From Whalleya microplaca (Eukaryota > Ascomycota > Sordariomycetes > Xylariales > Xylariaceae): a DNA stretch of 64,000 nt. Where the stretch lies: assembly GCA_022497155.1 (NCBI GenBank), contig MU385722.1, forward strand, positions 558,001 through 622,000, given 5' to 3'. Of the stretch, positions 47,907 through 58,062 are shown piece by piece. The notes beneath the pieces were generated by a model. The model saw only the letters and a list, made by a program, of their open reading frames with translations, was not told the origin of the DNA and did not search any database. Position 1 is the stretch's first letter; every line of letters begins with the position of its first letter. The position numbers and the translations under genes were made by a program.

Positions 47907-48601
47907 ATGGTGCGGAAACTCAAGCATCACGAGCAGCGCTTGCTGCGGAAGACGGATTTCATTACCTATAAACAAGACAACGACCACAGAGATGTCAGTT
48001 ATATAACACCAAGTCCCATTTACTCTTAGAATTCTTGCTAATCCCCATGCACTCCATAGGCCGCGGTCATACGGCGTTACATGATCCAGAAGCCCGAGGA
48101 TTATCACAGATACAATAGGATCTGCGGTGTGAGTACTTGCTTCACTTCATCCATGTATACGAAACCATAAGAAGAGAGACTGACACTGGCTTTTCGCAAC
48201 CACAGTCCCTGCGCCAACTGGCCCACCGCCTCAGCCTGCTGCCGCCCGAGAGCGCGGTGCGCCGGAAGCACGAGGAGCTGCTGCTGCACAAGCTGTACGA
48301 CATGGGGATCGTGTCGTCGGCGTCGAAGCTGTCGACGGTGGAGCACGGGGCCACGGTGTCGGCGCTGGCGCGCCGCCGCCTGCCCGTCGTCATGACGCGC
48401 CTGCGCATGGCCGAGACCGTCCAGGCCGCCACCAAGCTCATCGAGCAGGGCCACGTGCGCGTTGGCGTCGAGACCGTCACCGACCCGGCCTTCTTCGTCA
48501 CCCGCAGCCTCGAGGACTTCGTCACCTGGGCCGTCGGCAGCAAGGTCAAGCGGAATATCATGAAGTACCGCGACAAGCTCGATGATTTCGAGCTGCTGTG
48601 A
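47907..48601 (+). CDS. imp3: U3 snoRNP protein IMP3
   Basis: IMP3 is part of the U3 snoRNP/SSU processome, needed for early pre-18S rRNA cleavage in the nucleolus. The product is 183 aa, the family's usual length, from exons 47907-47993, 48060-48128 and 48206-48601 (introns 66 and 77 bp). Seen: [60 protein letters not shown], then the S4 RNA-binding domain ([29 protein letters not shown]), and the end [19 protein letters not shown]. The GTCAGT donor of intron 1 is slightly off consensus, but both joins restore the conserved sequence. It is divergent from the bS18m gene. Confidence 0.95.
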
Positions 48602-49452
48602 TTGATGAGCGTTGCTGTTGTGGTCCGTGAGTTGTATGGGGATGAATGGGGTTGTTTGGCTTGGAGTGGAGTGTGTCTGACCGTGGAAGTGGAAGGATGG
48701 ATGATGTGTGTGTGTTTTTGCATGGCACGGCGTTGGGGAGTATATAAGAGGCAGAGAAAAGGCAGTGGTTTGCTTTGGCCCGCTAACTAGATACGGGTGA
48801 TTTTCATGACTTCCAGACAGGTTCGACATATAAACTACGAACGACGTATATTGACACGTACATTCCAATCTACGCATGGAAACGGTGACATTATATGAGC
48901 TGATGATCTATTGAGCAATATGATCTGAGTATTATGTTATGAGGTGATGGCTATTAACCCTTATTAAGTGATCTTAGCTCAGTCTCAAGGCTTAGCCTGG
49001 TAAGAGAACTAATATCTTCTTTTCATTATATGTAAGTGGCGCACATGTTTCAATCGACTAGGCATTGGAATCTCCCCCTTCTCACTAGCACACGCTAATT
49101 GTCATATCCCCTCAGTCATTGGAACACCACGAGCAGCTAAGTCATCCGAACTAACACAGCAGTGCCTTCATAATTGTCTGATGTATGAGTCCAATGAAAT
49201 TATGCATCTAGGCATCAATTTAACATACACTAAGCTGATTGTCGTGTACATGGAATTATCCGGCATAGCTTTCCTTGCTGCCTCGGTGCACGTGCCTCCG
49301 TCTCCCTGTCGCGCCACTCGCTCCTAGTTTCACGCTTTGTTCTTCCATCGCGGCGCGTTTGCAATTAAACCACCCCGCGAACATGACGTTTTACACCAAT
49401 TCTTCATTCAGCATGCCTATCGTAACCTATTCCTGGTCGCGACTTGAAGACG
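48602..49452. other. Intergenic, promoter of the Snf2 ATPase
   Basis: IMP3 3' region and the Snf2 upstream region. The minus-strand open frame here is a shadow of IMP3. Nothing else is seen. Confidence 0.55.
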
Positions 49453-52400
49453 ATGGCTCCACAATCAGATTCCATTGTCATCTCCGATAATGACGCTACT
49501 GCTTCCTCATCAGCGTCGCCGAAGCCGGCGACAGTAATATCTAGCAGGCCGAAGACATCTAGTAAGCGCAAACTAGGGACAGAGGTCCTGAGGAAGGTAG
49601 AATGGAGCGACGACGACGATTTCGACTATGAGGCGTTCAAGAAGAAGCGCAAGACAGAGAGTAGGAATCGACCTACCAAAGGCAAGGGGAAGGCCGTCGC
49701 GAAGGGCCGGCCACCCAGGGCAGGCCGAAGGGACATAAACGCGAGCCGAATTAATGACGATAGTGCGTCAGAATCTAGCTCAGATTTTCTCGAAAGGTCG
49801 CTTCCTCCATACATTTACGAGCGTCGCAAGGAATTCGACCGAAATAGGGAATTATTGCGCGAAGGTGGCTTACGATTGCCTCCGGGATACTCGGACGTCT
49901 ACTTTTCGGACGACGAACGACTTGGGGAATTGGAGGAGAAGCCCCAATTTGACAAGAGAAGCGGGATCAAGCCATGTCGTGACTACAAAGATGTGATACT
50001 GGAACATTCGGCTGGCGTCATCCCGGCCTCTATCGCCCAATACCTTCGAGATTACCAGGTTGAAGGTGTCAAGTTCCTGCACTATCTTTTCGTATACCAG
50101 AAGGGCGGGATCCTCGGTGATGACATGGGCTTGGGGAAAACCGTCCAAGTGGCGGCCTTTCTCACTGCCATGTTTGGCAAGACCGGCGACAGTAGGGATG
50201 CCAAACGGATGAGGAAATTCAGACGAACCAAGGACGACTGGTATCCGCGCGCATTGATCATATGCCCTGGTTCGTTGATACAAAATTGGAAAAACGAGCT
50301 GGACAAATGGGGATGGTGGGACGTTGATATCTATCACGGTGCGAATAAAGACGATGTCCTTGGCACCGCCCGAGCAGGGAGACTCGAGATTATGATCACT
50401 ACCTACACAACCTACAAGAATGGCTGCAGCAAGGTCAATATGATTCCTTGGGATGTTGTTGTGGCGGATGAATGTCATTGCATCAAGGATATCACGGCTG
50501 AAGTTACGAAAGCGATGAACCAAGTCAATGCTCTTTGCAGAATCGGCCTGACTGGAACGGCCATCCAGAACAGATATGAGGAACTTTGGGCCCTCCTCAA
50601 CTGGACAAACCCAGGGCAATTTGGGACGATTTCGGAATGGAAAAACACCATTTGCAAGCCCCTGACGATCGGCCAGTCTCATGATGCCACTCTGCCTCAG
50701 CTACGCGAAGCTCGCCAGACGGCAAAGAAGCTTAGGTTCAATCTCCTTCCTCGTTTCTTTCTTCGGCGAATGAAGAGCTTGATCGCTCACCAGCTCCCGA
50801 AAAAGAGCGACAAAGTAGTATTTTGTCCACTTTCTGACTTGCAACGGGAAGCATACGAAAATCTCCTTGGAAGTAACGTCGCTAGTTTTGTGCGGTCTGC
50901 TTATGAGTTCTGCCCTTGTGGATCGAAGAAAAAACAAGGGTTTTGTTGCTTTAAAGAAAGCCCAGATGGGGAGCCGTGGAAATCGCTGGTGTTTCCTATT
51001 ATTATGTCGTTGCAGAAACTATCCAACCACTTCAACCTCTTGATCCCACAGACCTCTGACTCTCTATATAAGGACAGGCGAGAACTTCGTTTTCTTCAGG
51101 CCGCTATGCCAGATACCTGGAAGGCTCATTATAGCAGCCGAGACTCTCTAGTTAACCTAGCCAATCCTGAATACTGCGGAAAGTGGAAGGTTCTCAAAAA
51201 GCTGCTGAAGTTTTGGCATAGCAGTGGTGACAAAGTCCTGGTCTTTTCGCACAGCGTTCGACTGCTACGGATACTACAAAATTTGTTTAATAACACTAGC
51301 TACACATTCAGCTATCTGGATGGATCTCTATCTTATGAGGAGCGACAACAGGTAGTTGACGACTTCAATTCCGACCCAAATCAATTCGTGTTCCTCATCT
51401 CTACCAAAGCTGGAGGTGTCGGGCTGAATATCACTTCGGCGAACAAAGTTGTCATCATGGATCCACATTGGAATCCATCTTACGATCTTCAGGCCCAAGA
51501 TCGAGCCTATCGTATCGGCCAAGTTCGTGACGTCGATGTCTACCGCCTGATCTCCACCGGCACTATCGAGGAGATCACATATGCGCGGCAGATCTACAAG
51601 CAACAGCAGGCCAACATCGGATACAACGCCTCGAACGAGCGGCGCTACTTCAAGGGCGTGCAACAGGATTCCGAGCGGAAAGGAGAGATCTTTGGGATAC
51701 AGAACCTGCTTACCTACCACGGAGACCAAGTCGTTCTCCGCGAGATCGTCAACAAGACCAACGTCGCGGAAGCCAAAGCCGGCGTGAAGCTCATCGACAT
51801 TGACATGGACAAGGCCGTCAAGGACGCCGACGAGGACCAATTCATCAAGAAAGAGGAAAACTCCGGCGACCACGACGACGAGACCGGCGGGCTGAAACAG
51901 CTCTCCCACTTCCTCACCAAGGACGACAACAACAACAGCCTCTTGGGTTCCAAGCAGGCGCAGAAGCCCAAGCACTACGACCCCATCCAGGCCATCCTCG
52001 CCTCCGAGGGCGTCGAGTACACGCACGAGAACTCGGAGGTCGTCGGGCCGTCCCGGATCGAGGACGAGCTGTCGCGCCAGGCCGAGCTGGCCACGAGCCA
52101 GCAGGACGGCGACCCGACCGGCATCGGCATCGGCATCGGGCGCGCCCTGTTCTTCGACAGCCAGGATGCCACCTCGGCCTCGGCTGCTCATCATGATCAT
52201 GCGATCGAGTACGAGTACAACCCGCCGCCCGACGTCTGCCGGCGCCAGTTCTGCACCATGGCCGCCACCTTCGGGTTCCCCGGCGCGACCGAGTTCGCGC
52301 TCGCCGTCGAGGGCATGACGCAGGAGCAGCGGCGGAACTGCCTCGAGCTGTTCTATCGGAAGCGCGTCGAGGCGCTGAAGGCGAGCGGCGGCGGTGAGGT

Positions 52401-52791
52401 TAAGATTGATAAAGATGACCACAGGAGGCAGATAGATGAGGACATTCAGAGGAAGATTGAGGATGATGTGAAGGCGGAGGGGGTCAAGGCGGAAGAGGTC
52501 AAGACTGAGGTTGAGGTTGAGGATGCGAAGGTCGCCAAGAACGAGGCCGAAGTGGAGACCGAGGACGACGGGGACCTCGACGTCAAAATGGAGGACGCGA
52601 AGCCCAGCCCGCCCGCGGTGAAGCGGGAGATCGAGATCAAGGCCGCATCTTCATCATCGTCTCCTCCCGCCGATGAAACCAAGGTCAAGGCCGAGATCAA
52701 GAACGAGGACGGGCTGCCGTCGGCGAAGTCGAAGCGGGTATCCACGGCCGCGATATGGCTCTCGGATGATGAGGAGACGGATGAGTTGTGA
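49453..52791 (+). CDS. Snf2-family DNA-dependent ATPase, ERCC6L2/Rad26-like
   Basis: A single exon of 1112 aa; start at the first ATG (49453). The N-terminus is basic and acidic patches with nuclear-localisation-like KKKRK. The ATPase core has all main Snf2 motifs: GGILGDDMGLGKTVQVAAFL (motif I), RALIICPGSLIQNWKNEL (Ia), VVVADECHCIKD (motif II, DECH rather than DEAH), RIGLTGTAIQN (III), KVLVFSHSVRLLRIL (IV), STKAGGVGLNITSANKVVIM (V) and QDRAYRIGQVRDVDVYRLIS (VI). Between the lobes lies a Cys cluster (FCPCGSKKKQGFCCFK). After the core, YKQQQANIGYNASNERRYFK and a later helical part (FCTMAATFGFPGATEFALAV) resemble the C-terminal region of ERCC6L2 (Hebo) proteins, tied to transcription-linked repair and end joining. 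The last 150 residues are a low-complexity acidic/Lys tail with a closing WLSDDEETDEL. The specific role is inference. Confidence 0.88.
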   Translation: MAPQSDSIVISDNDATASSSASPKPATVISSRPKTSSKRKLGTEVLRKVEWSDDDDFDYEAFKKKRKTESRNRPTKGKGKAVAKGRPPRAGRRDINASRINDDSASESSSDFLERSLPPYIYERRKEFDRNRELLREGGLRLPPGYSDVYFSDDERLGELEEKPQFDKRSGIKPCRDYKDVILEHSAGVIPASIAQYLRDYQVEGVKFLHYLFVYQKGGILGDDMGLGKTVQVAAFLTAMFGKTGDSRDAKRMRKFRRTKDDWYPRALIICPGSLIQNWKNELDKWGWWDVDIYHGANKDDVLGTARAGRLEIMITTYTTYKNGCSKVNMIPWDVVVADECHCIKDITAEVTKAMNQVNALCRIGLTGTAIQNRYEELWALLNWTNPGQFGTISEWKNTICKPLTIGQSHDATLPQLREARQTAKKLRFNLLPRFFLRRMKSLIAHQLPKKSDKVVFCPLSDLQREAYENLLGSNVASFVRSAYEFCPCGSKKKQGFCCFKESPDGEPWKSLVFPIIMSLQKLSNHFNLLIPQTSDSLYKDRRELRFLQAAMPDTWKAHYSSRDSLVNLANPEYCGKWKVLKKLLKFWHSSGDKVLVFSHSVRLLRILQNLFNNTSYTFSYLDGSLSYEERQQVVDDFNSDPNQFVFLISTKAGGVGLNITSANKVVIMDPHWNPSYDLQAQDRAYRIGQVRDVDVYRLISTGTIEEITYARQIYKQQQANIGYNASNERRYFKGVQQDSERKGEIFGIQNLLTYHGDQVVLREIVNKTNVAEAKAGVKLIDIDMDKAVKDADEDQFIKKEENSGDHDDETGGLKQLSHFLTKDDNNNSLLGSKQAQKPKHYDPIQAILASEGVEYTHENSEVVGPSRIEDELSRQAELATSQQDGDPTGIGIGIGRALFFDSQDATSASAAHHDHAIEYEYNPPPDVCRRQFCTMAATFGFPGATEFALAVEGMTQEQRRNCLELFYRKRVEALKASGGGEVKIDKDDHRRQIDEDIQRKIEDDVKAEGVKAEEVKTEVEVEDAKVAKNEAEVETEDDGDLDVKMEDAKPSPPAVKREIEIKAASSSSSPPADETKVKAEIKNEDGLPSAKSKRVSTAAIWLSDDEETDEL

Positions 52792-53545
52792 GACCGTAGG
52801 GTTTTGGTTTAAAAAAAAAAAAATTCTGGCTATTTATGGTAATGATACCCCGGGTTTGGATTGGGATTGGGATTGGGTGATGGTATTTTGTGTTGGGTGA
52901 GATAGGGAGGGATAGGTACGTTCTGAATCTGGTATATAAACGAGGGCACTTTTGAGGGTACATTATTTGATCTGGCGGTTACCTTTTGGTGCAGCTAGCC
53001 AAGCAAGTTACATATCATCAACCCATCCCATCTATGCCTAGTCCATATCAACAGCTCTTCCTCAATGCGATGCAATATGGCCAGCCCCTGCTCACATAAC
53101 AGCATGAGCACCTAGACATCCTGTGGTATTTTTGGGTGTATGTGACTCCTTTTACAGGGTGCATTTTGGTTCTAGCACTAAACAGCACGTTTTCAAAGCT
53201 TGCAATGACATGACAGGAGGAATTAGTGTATTTAATGATATCGTAGCCTCCCAGTCTACCTATCGGCTATACCCTTGAGTAATAATTAAGTACATGCATG
53301 TCAAGCACATCCAGGCAAGCTGGAATTTTCGGACCCGCCGTCTCATCGTTCATTACATGCGCTGTGCGTTCTGCTCTTCTAGAAAGCATGCAAGCGGTCT
53401 GTCTAGCCGTTTTGTATGTTATGACCCCTCAACAGGCCCCCTTTTTTCTTGAGGAACCAGCATTACTTTTTCGCACCAATATGCCAAGAAAACTCATCAG
53501 CAACATATATGCCCCCCGGCAAAAATTTGAATCGAGGATAGTCTA
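52792..53545. other. Intergenic, convergent; possible G-quadruplex
   Basis: An A13-type tract (from about 52811) and four GGG tracts (52852-52854, 52863-52865, 52869-52871, 52875-52877, loops of 8, 3 and 3) follow the Snf2 stop. No gene is recognised. Confidence 0.5.
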
Positions 53546-54781
53546 TTATTCGCACTGGACAATCCACGCGCCAATGCCGTCCTGGAACTCTGCGTCCTTG
53601 CCGACGCCGGCCTGCAGGAATTCGAGACTGAAGTTCCTGACGCTGCTGACGTTCCAGCTCATCTTGCGAGTACCTCCGGCCACGCTCCCGCATTCAAAGG
53701 TTCCGATGAAAGTGTTCTCTCCCGGAAATACCTGGTTCAGGGCTGTGTTGTTCCATGTGGCGTTTCCATCGTCCTTGATGAGGTTGAAGTTCATGCCGGA
53801 ATTGGACAACATCTCTTGTTCCATCCCGCTGAAGCTGTAGCACGGGTAGTCTTGGGGAAGGTCCGTGCAATAGGGCATGCGGAACTGGAGAGCACACAGT
53901 GGGGACGAAGTAGCATTGGTAACGTTCGGTGAAGGGATGAATGAGTTGGGAATGTGGTATTCGAATATTGTGCTGTTGCCTGGGGAGATGGTAACATCCG
54001 TTGTAGAGTCGTTCTTGCTGCCTGCCACTGAAAGGCTTCCATAACTCAGTCGATGAGGGGCGATCGATGGAGAGGACGGTGCAACGGAACACGCCTGAGC
54101 AGTTGACGCTGCCTTTATGGCCGGAGTCGATTTGAGTGTGATCTTAGGAGGCAGACCAGCTTGGGAGGCGTTGCTATTTGTGGGCAGAGAAGTGGTAGTC
54201 GCTGATGTTGTTTTTGTGGCAACTCGTCGCGCCCTGTAGTCATGTCGGCCCTGGACGTTCCGGTGGGTTACTGTCATGATGGGTGAATTGCCAGTAGAGC
54301 ACTCGGGTGTCTCGCCATTCAGTGCCAATGCAACCGACAAGCAGCCAGTCTTATCAGCTTTCTTTGACGAGTATATACTGTAAGTTTGCTCGCCGCCACC
54401 GGAAGGGATTGGGCAGGCGTCAAATACGTTATTTCCGCCGTCGTATGTGAGGTACAACTTGCCGCCCGGGTTGCCAGAGGAGACTTCGAAAGCCGTATTT
54501 CCAGGTGCACCAGAATAACACTCGAATTGCTCATCCGGGGCTTTCATGAAGCAGTTGTTATTGAGCCCATCCTTGATGGTCTTAGAACTTTTGTCCAAAC
54601 AGAATCCACCCTGCTGGAAAGAGCCTCCCAGAGTCAAATCACCGACATGGTCTTCTAAGACGGTCTCGTTCACCACACCGACGGAGGAGAGGAAAAAGCA
54701 GCAGCCAGCGTTGGCCGCTCGTGTATGTGTGGTCGCGCTGGCGGCTACGGCGAAGAGCAGAGCTGGAGTGACTAACTTCAT
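53546..54781 (-). CDS. Secreted protein with C-terminal But2-like domain
   Basis: A single-exon ORF of 411 aa. Residues 1-24 (MKLVTPALLFAVAASATTHT and RAANA) form a signal peptide, giving an extracellular or cell-wall protein. The N-terminal half has many Cys (AGCCFFLSS, GGFCLDK, NNCFMKAPDEQFECYSG, DACPIPSGGG), suggesting a disulfide-rich domain. A Ser/Thr/Ala-rich linker follows. The C-terminal part (LCALQFRMPYCTDLPQDYPC and YSFSGMEQEMLSNSGMNFNL, ending GAWIVQCE) has the layout of the But2 C-terminal domain found in many fungal secreted proteins. Several N-x-S/T sites are present. Fungal But2-type proteins are mostly uncharacterised; the original 'Uba3-binding' name probably does not describe this one. 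Confidence 0.78.
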   Translation of the reverse strand: MKLVTPALLFAVAASATTHTRAANAGCCFFLSSVGVVNETVLEDHVGDLTLGGSFQQGGFCLDKSSKTIKDGLNNNCFMKAPDEQFECYSGAPGNTAFEVSSGNPGGKLYLTYDGGNNVFDACPIPSGGGEQTYSIYSSKKADKTGCLSVALALNGETPECSTGNSPIMTVTHRNVQGRHDYRARRVATKTTSATTTSLPTNSNASQAGLPPKITLKSTPAIKAASTAQACSVAPSSPSIAPHRLSYGSLSVAGSKNDSTTDVTISPGNSTIFEYHIPNSFIPSPNVTNATSSPLCALQFRMPYCTDLPQDYPCYSFSGMEQEMLSNSGMNFNLIKDDGNATWNNTALNQVFPGENTFIGTFECGSVAGGTRKMSWNVSSVRNFSLEFLQAGVGKDAEFQDGIGAWIVQCE

Positions 54782-55738
54782 GATTTCTGATGTTGGTTGG
54801 TGTTGCTGGGAAGGTTCGAAAAGCTAGCAAGCCGACTTTTCGTTGGGAGATGTATGATAGGAATAGACGATCTTGACTGAAGATCGATTCCACAAGGTGA
54901 GTTCATATGACGTGGATGACTAGGGCAACTAGTAGATCAGTCATCCAGGGGGACGAAAAGATTGGACTACCCACTCCCCAAAGGAAATAAATAGTCTACA
55001 GGGAAGAAAAGGTACAGAATTAAAGGCTGGAAGAATTCTGCAATGAGGTCGTCCCTGATGTGGTTGAACGTAAGCTGCAATACGTGGATATATCGTGTGG
55101 AGGGTGGATGGTGGAATGTTTGCGGCCGGTAGACAGAGAAAAGGGCCAGGCTGGGTAATCAATGGGATGACCATGACAACGATATCTTATGTAGCAGTGG
55201 ACCTGGTTAACCAACCTACCTACCTGACATGCACCTTGGTGACTACCTACTATCGAGTACCTGGATAAGTAGTGTTATGGAAACTTGAAGTAGATAATTC
55301 GTACGTACGCATGTATATATTTTCCCTAGTGTGTAAGAATGTGTACCTGAAGATCCAAAATAGGGAGTCGTTGACTGCGCGCGCATTTCGATCGGGTGAC
55401 ACGGCCTACTAGTCTACCTGCCAGGCCTGCCTAGGTCGCTACTTGTGCGGTACCTGAGAAACACTCGATTAGGAACGAATTAGCTCAAGGTAGGACATTA
55501 TGTCGCCTCAATTCACGCCTACCCTCTCGCCTTGTCATATACATACTTCCATTTTGCTATTCCATTTAGAATGACAGCTTTAAGGTTGGCTACCTGGTGC
55601 CAGGCAGGTTATGCAGGTCCCCTGCCGCCCCGCGAAATCTACTTTTTAGCGTTGCGATCTAGCGATTAGCCGCTACAAAGCTGCCAAGGTCTCACTAAAA
55701 TACCCCTGCCAAGCCTGCCAACCTCCCTCCTAGCAGCC
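54782..55738. other. Intergenic between the But2 gene and the mariner element
   Basis: It holds the But2 promoter and repeated CTGCCAGGC/CCTACCTA-type motifs (55200-55460, 55590-55740). Similar TGCCAGGC motifs occur near 12700. No gene is seen. Confidence 0.5.
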
Positions 55739-55741
55739 CTA

Positions 55742-57158
55742 GCACGCGGGTGACAAAATAACGTGCACTATAAAATAACTCCACACCACCAATCCTACGT
55801 ATTATATGGGAAATTATATATAAAACTAATACCTTTTAGTAGCCTGTCATCTTGCCATCCGTTTTTTCCAAACAGTCTTTTAAGCGCTAAGAAATCGAAT
55901 TAATTTATTTGTTAATAACACGCTAATTTAGCAGATTTTATCTTTTTTCCGCTAGCTATATTATCGTTGCCTTTTTGTTAGCAGAGTATTTTAAAGTATA
56001 TTACTTAAGGAATTTCCACGCATTTTTAATAGGGACAAAGTCAGGGCTACTTTTACAATTAAAGTAATATTAAAAGCCTTATTTTTTTTTAAATATATAA
56101 AAAAAGGAGTTTTTCCCGGGGCTATATTTTAAAGCGTTATCTTTTTTAAAAACGAAATCATCTTTTCATATATTTAATAAAGGAATTATATACTTTATTA
56201 AAATATCGTTATAATAAACGGCTTAAGTTATAACGCCGTATAAATTTAAAAACACCTCGTATAATATTAAAGGCATTTTAAAGTCGTATATAATGCCATT
56301 AAAAAAATAAGCAGCACTTTTTATTTTTTATACTAGATTTAAAAAACTAGCGCGCTTTTAAATATAGTTAGGGTAATATCTTTTCTCTAATCGGCGTATT
56401 ACATTAACCTTACGGTTATGCCGAAAGCCGAGGTAAAATTCGTTTATAAAAAAGATATTATAATAATCCTTTTTTTATAGCCGTACTTTAAGCAATCGGC
56501 AGTAAAATTCCTTACGTTTTTTTTAAAATTCTTTACTTACTTACCCTTTATCGCAAGCCATACATTTACGCCATAGTTTTTAGCTTATAAAGCGCTAAAT
56601 TATATGAGAGAAAGGGTATTTTTTATAATCGAGGCCGGCAGTAATAAAAAAATCTTCCCACGCTAAAGCTTTAGCTTTAAAGCCTTTATTTTAAAAAAAT
56701 AACTCCATTTAGTTAATATTTTTTATTAAAATAACCGCCCTATAGCCACAAGTTTTTATAATTAAAGGATTATTATAAAATTATCTCGGATTATTTTATA
56801 ATATATTTTATCCGTAGCGGTAACTAACGCCGAAAGCCTTAAAAATATCATTATAATAAAAGGAGTAATTATAACGGCGTACTAACCATTTTTTAAAAAG
56901 AATAGCGCCTTAAAGTATAGCTTTAAAGGGTATAGGCAGCTTATTTTCTTTATAAAAGCGGCTACCTAACGGCGGCGGCGTAATTAGTCTTTAAAGTAAG
57001 GCAGGTAGCGCTATTATTGTAATAAAACTAAAATAATACTTAATTTCAGTAATAATTGCGTACAAAACGTAAGGAAATCGTACTTAAATGAGGTGGTATA
57101 GTATATGGAGTAGTGACGTATTAGATTTGCAGTGCACGTTATTTTGTCACCCGCGTGC
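55742..57158 (-). mobile_element. RIP-degraded Tc1/mariner-type DNA transposon (1417 bp)
   Basis: Exact 28-bp terminal inverted repeats start GCACGCGGGTGACAAAATAA (55742-55769) and end at 57158 (57131-57158). CTA flanks both ends (55739-55741 and 57159-57161). A minus-strand transposase remnant fits the size of a single-ORF element. The interior is extremely A+T-rich with TAA/TAG breaks, as in the gypsy element, whereas the termini are untouched. Tc1/mariner elements usually duplicate TA; CTA here may be TA plus one chance base. Confidence 0.85.
56370..56708 (-). pseudogene. Tc1/mariner transposase remnant
   Basis: A minus-strand frame, broken by TAA/TAG codons, reads NKGFKAKALAWEDFF, then LWRKCMACDKG, then KKRKEFYCRLLK, then NEFYLGFRHNRKVNVIRRLE and KRYYPN. 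The RKEF, then DEVHFG-like box (here NEFYLG, with Asp to Asn and His to Tyr as transitions), then GERY-P order is that of fungal mariner-type transposases around the first catalytic Asp. Confidence 0.65.
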
Positions 57159-57161
57159 CTA

Positions 57162-58062
57162 GTTATTGGCTAGCTCAGCATCAGATTGCCTGTTGAGGTA
57201 AGACATCTCTTACACAGCTTAAGACTTCTTACCAAAGTAAATGTCCCTAGATGTCGTCACAAGTCGCACACTCTCTTTTTTTAACAATCACCCATTGTGT
57301 AAGTGTTTCAAAAAGAGTCGCTGACGATATATATGTATCACATCTTATACTTTGTATCACTCTGAGCATATTGCAGCTCTTTGATTCCCTCTTTCCTACA
57401 TTGTTTATGTATATTCTGGCTATGGGATGAATATCATAAGGACCATGGCTCTCAAAATATCAACACTCCCAACTTGAACATACCATATAGCTTCATAACA
57501 AACTCTCAAGTATTATATGTAACAAATGCTCATACCAATACCAACAAGATCGATGGCCAGCGATCTGACCAGCGTACCATATGAACTACACTTACGTGTC
57601 AAGGTGCAACCTTGATATTTTGGAGTCTTTTCAAGAAGTACGTATCAAACGTGTCGAGGACATGTACGCTTCCCAAGGTGGTATCTATATCGTATTAGAT
57701 CTAGTTTTATCCATGTGTGCAGCCAAGCATGTCCATCTTGTGAGCGTTGAGCTAATTTTTATATACTAAACAGCGGTAGAGCTGTGTACTACGCAGATGG
57801 CGTGGATCACTTGCCTGGCTGGAACACTGCAACAAAAACCGCTGTCGCAGGATGTAATAAACCAGGAGTGATAGGTATGCTACCTACATAGCTAGCCCCC
57901 CACGATCACAATGAGGAATAAACATGGATGTTTCTGGATGAGATATCATTATGTAAGTTGGTCTTACATATAATAGAATGCTTAGTAAAGCTACTCGTCT
58001 ATATCCCGAAATAGATACCTATATATCTAATGAAGTACACCGCGTTCATCCTTTTATACCTC
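57162..58062. other. Intergenic with possible exon fragments
   Basis: A plus-strand piece at 57580-57660 and another at 57775-57880 (GRAVYYADGVDHLPGWNTAT) read like protein and are separated by an intron-like AAACAG end near 57773. I cannot assemble them into a gene or name a family. Confidence 0.35.

Noticed and set aside
48104..48877. 257-codon minus-strand open frame under IMP3
   Set aside because: IMP3 is certain on the plus strand; this frame has no recognisable features.
51328..52422. 364-codon minus-strand open frame inside the Snf2 gene
   Set aside because: It is antisense to a clear Snf2 core and has Leu/Val-rich low-complexity composition with no domain.
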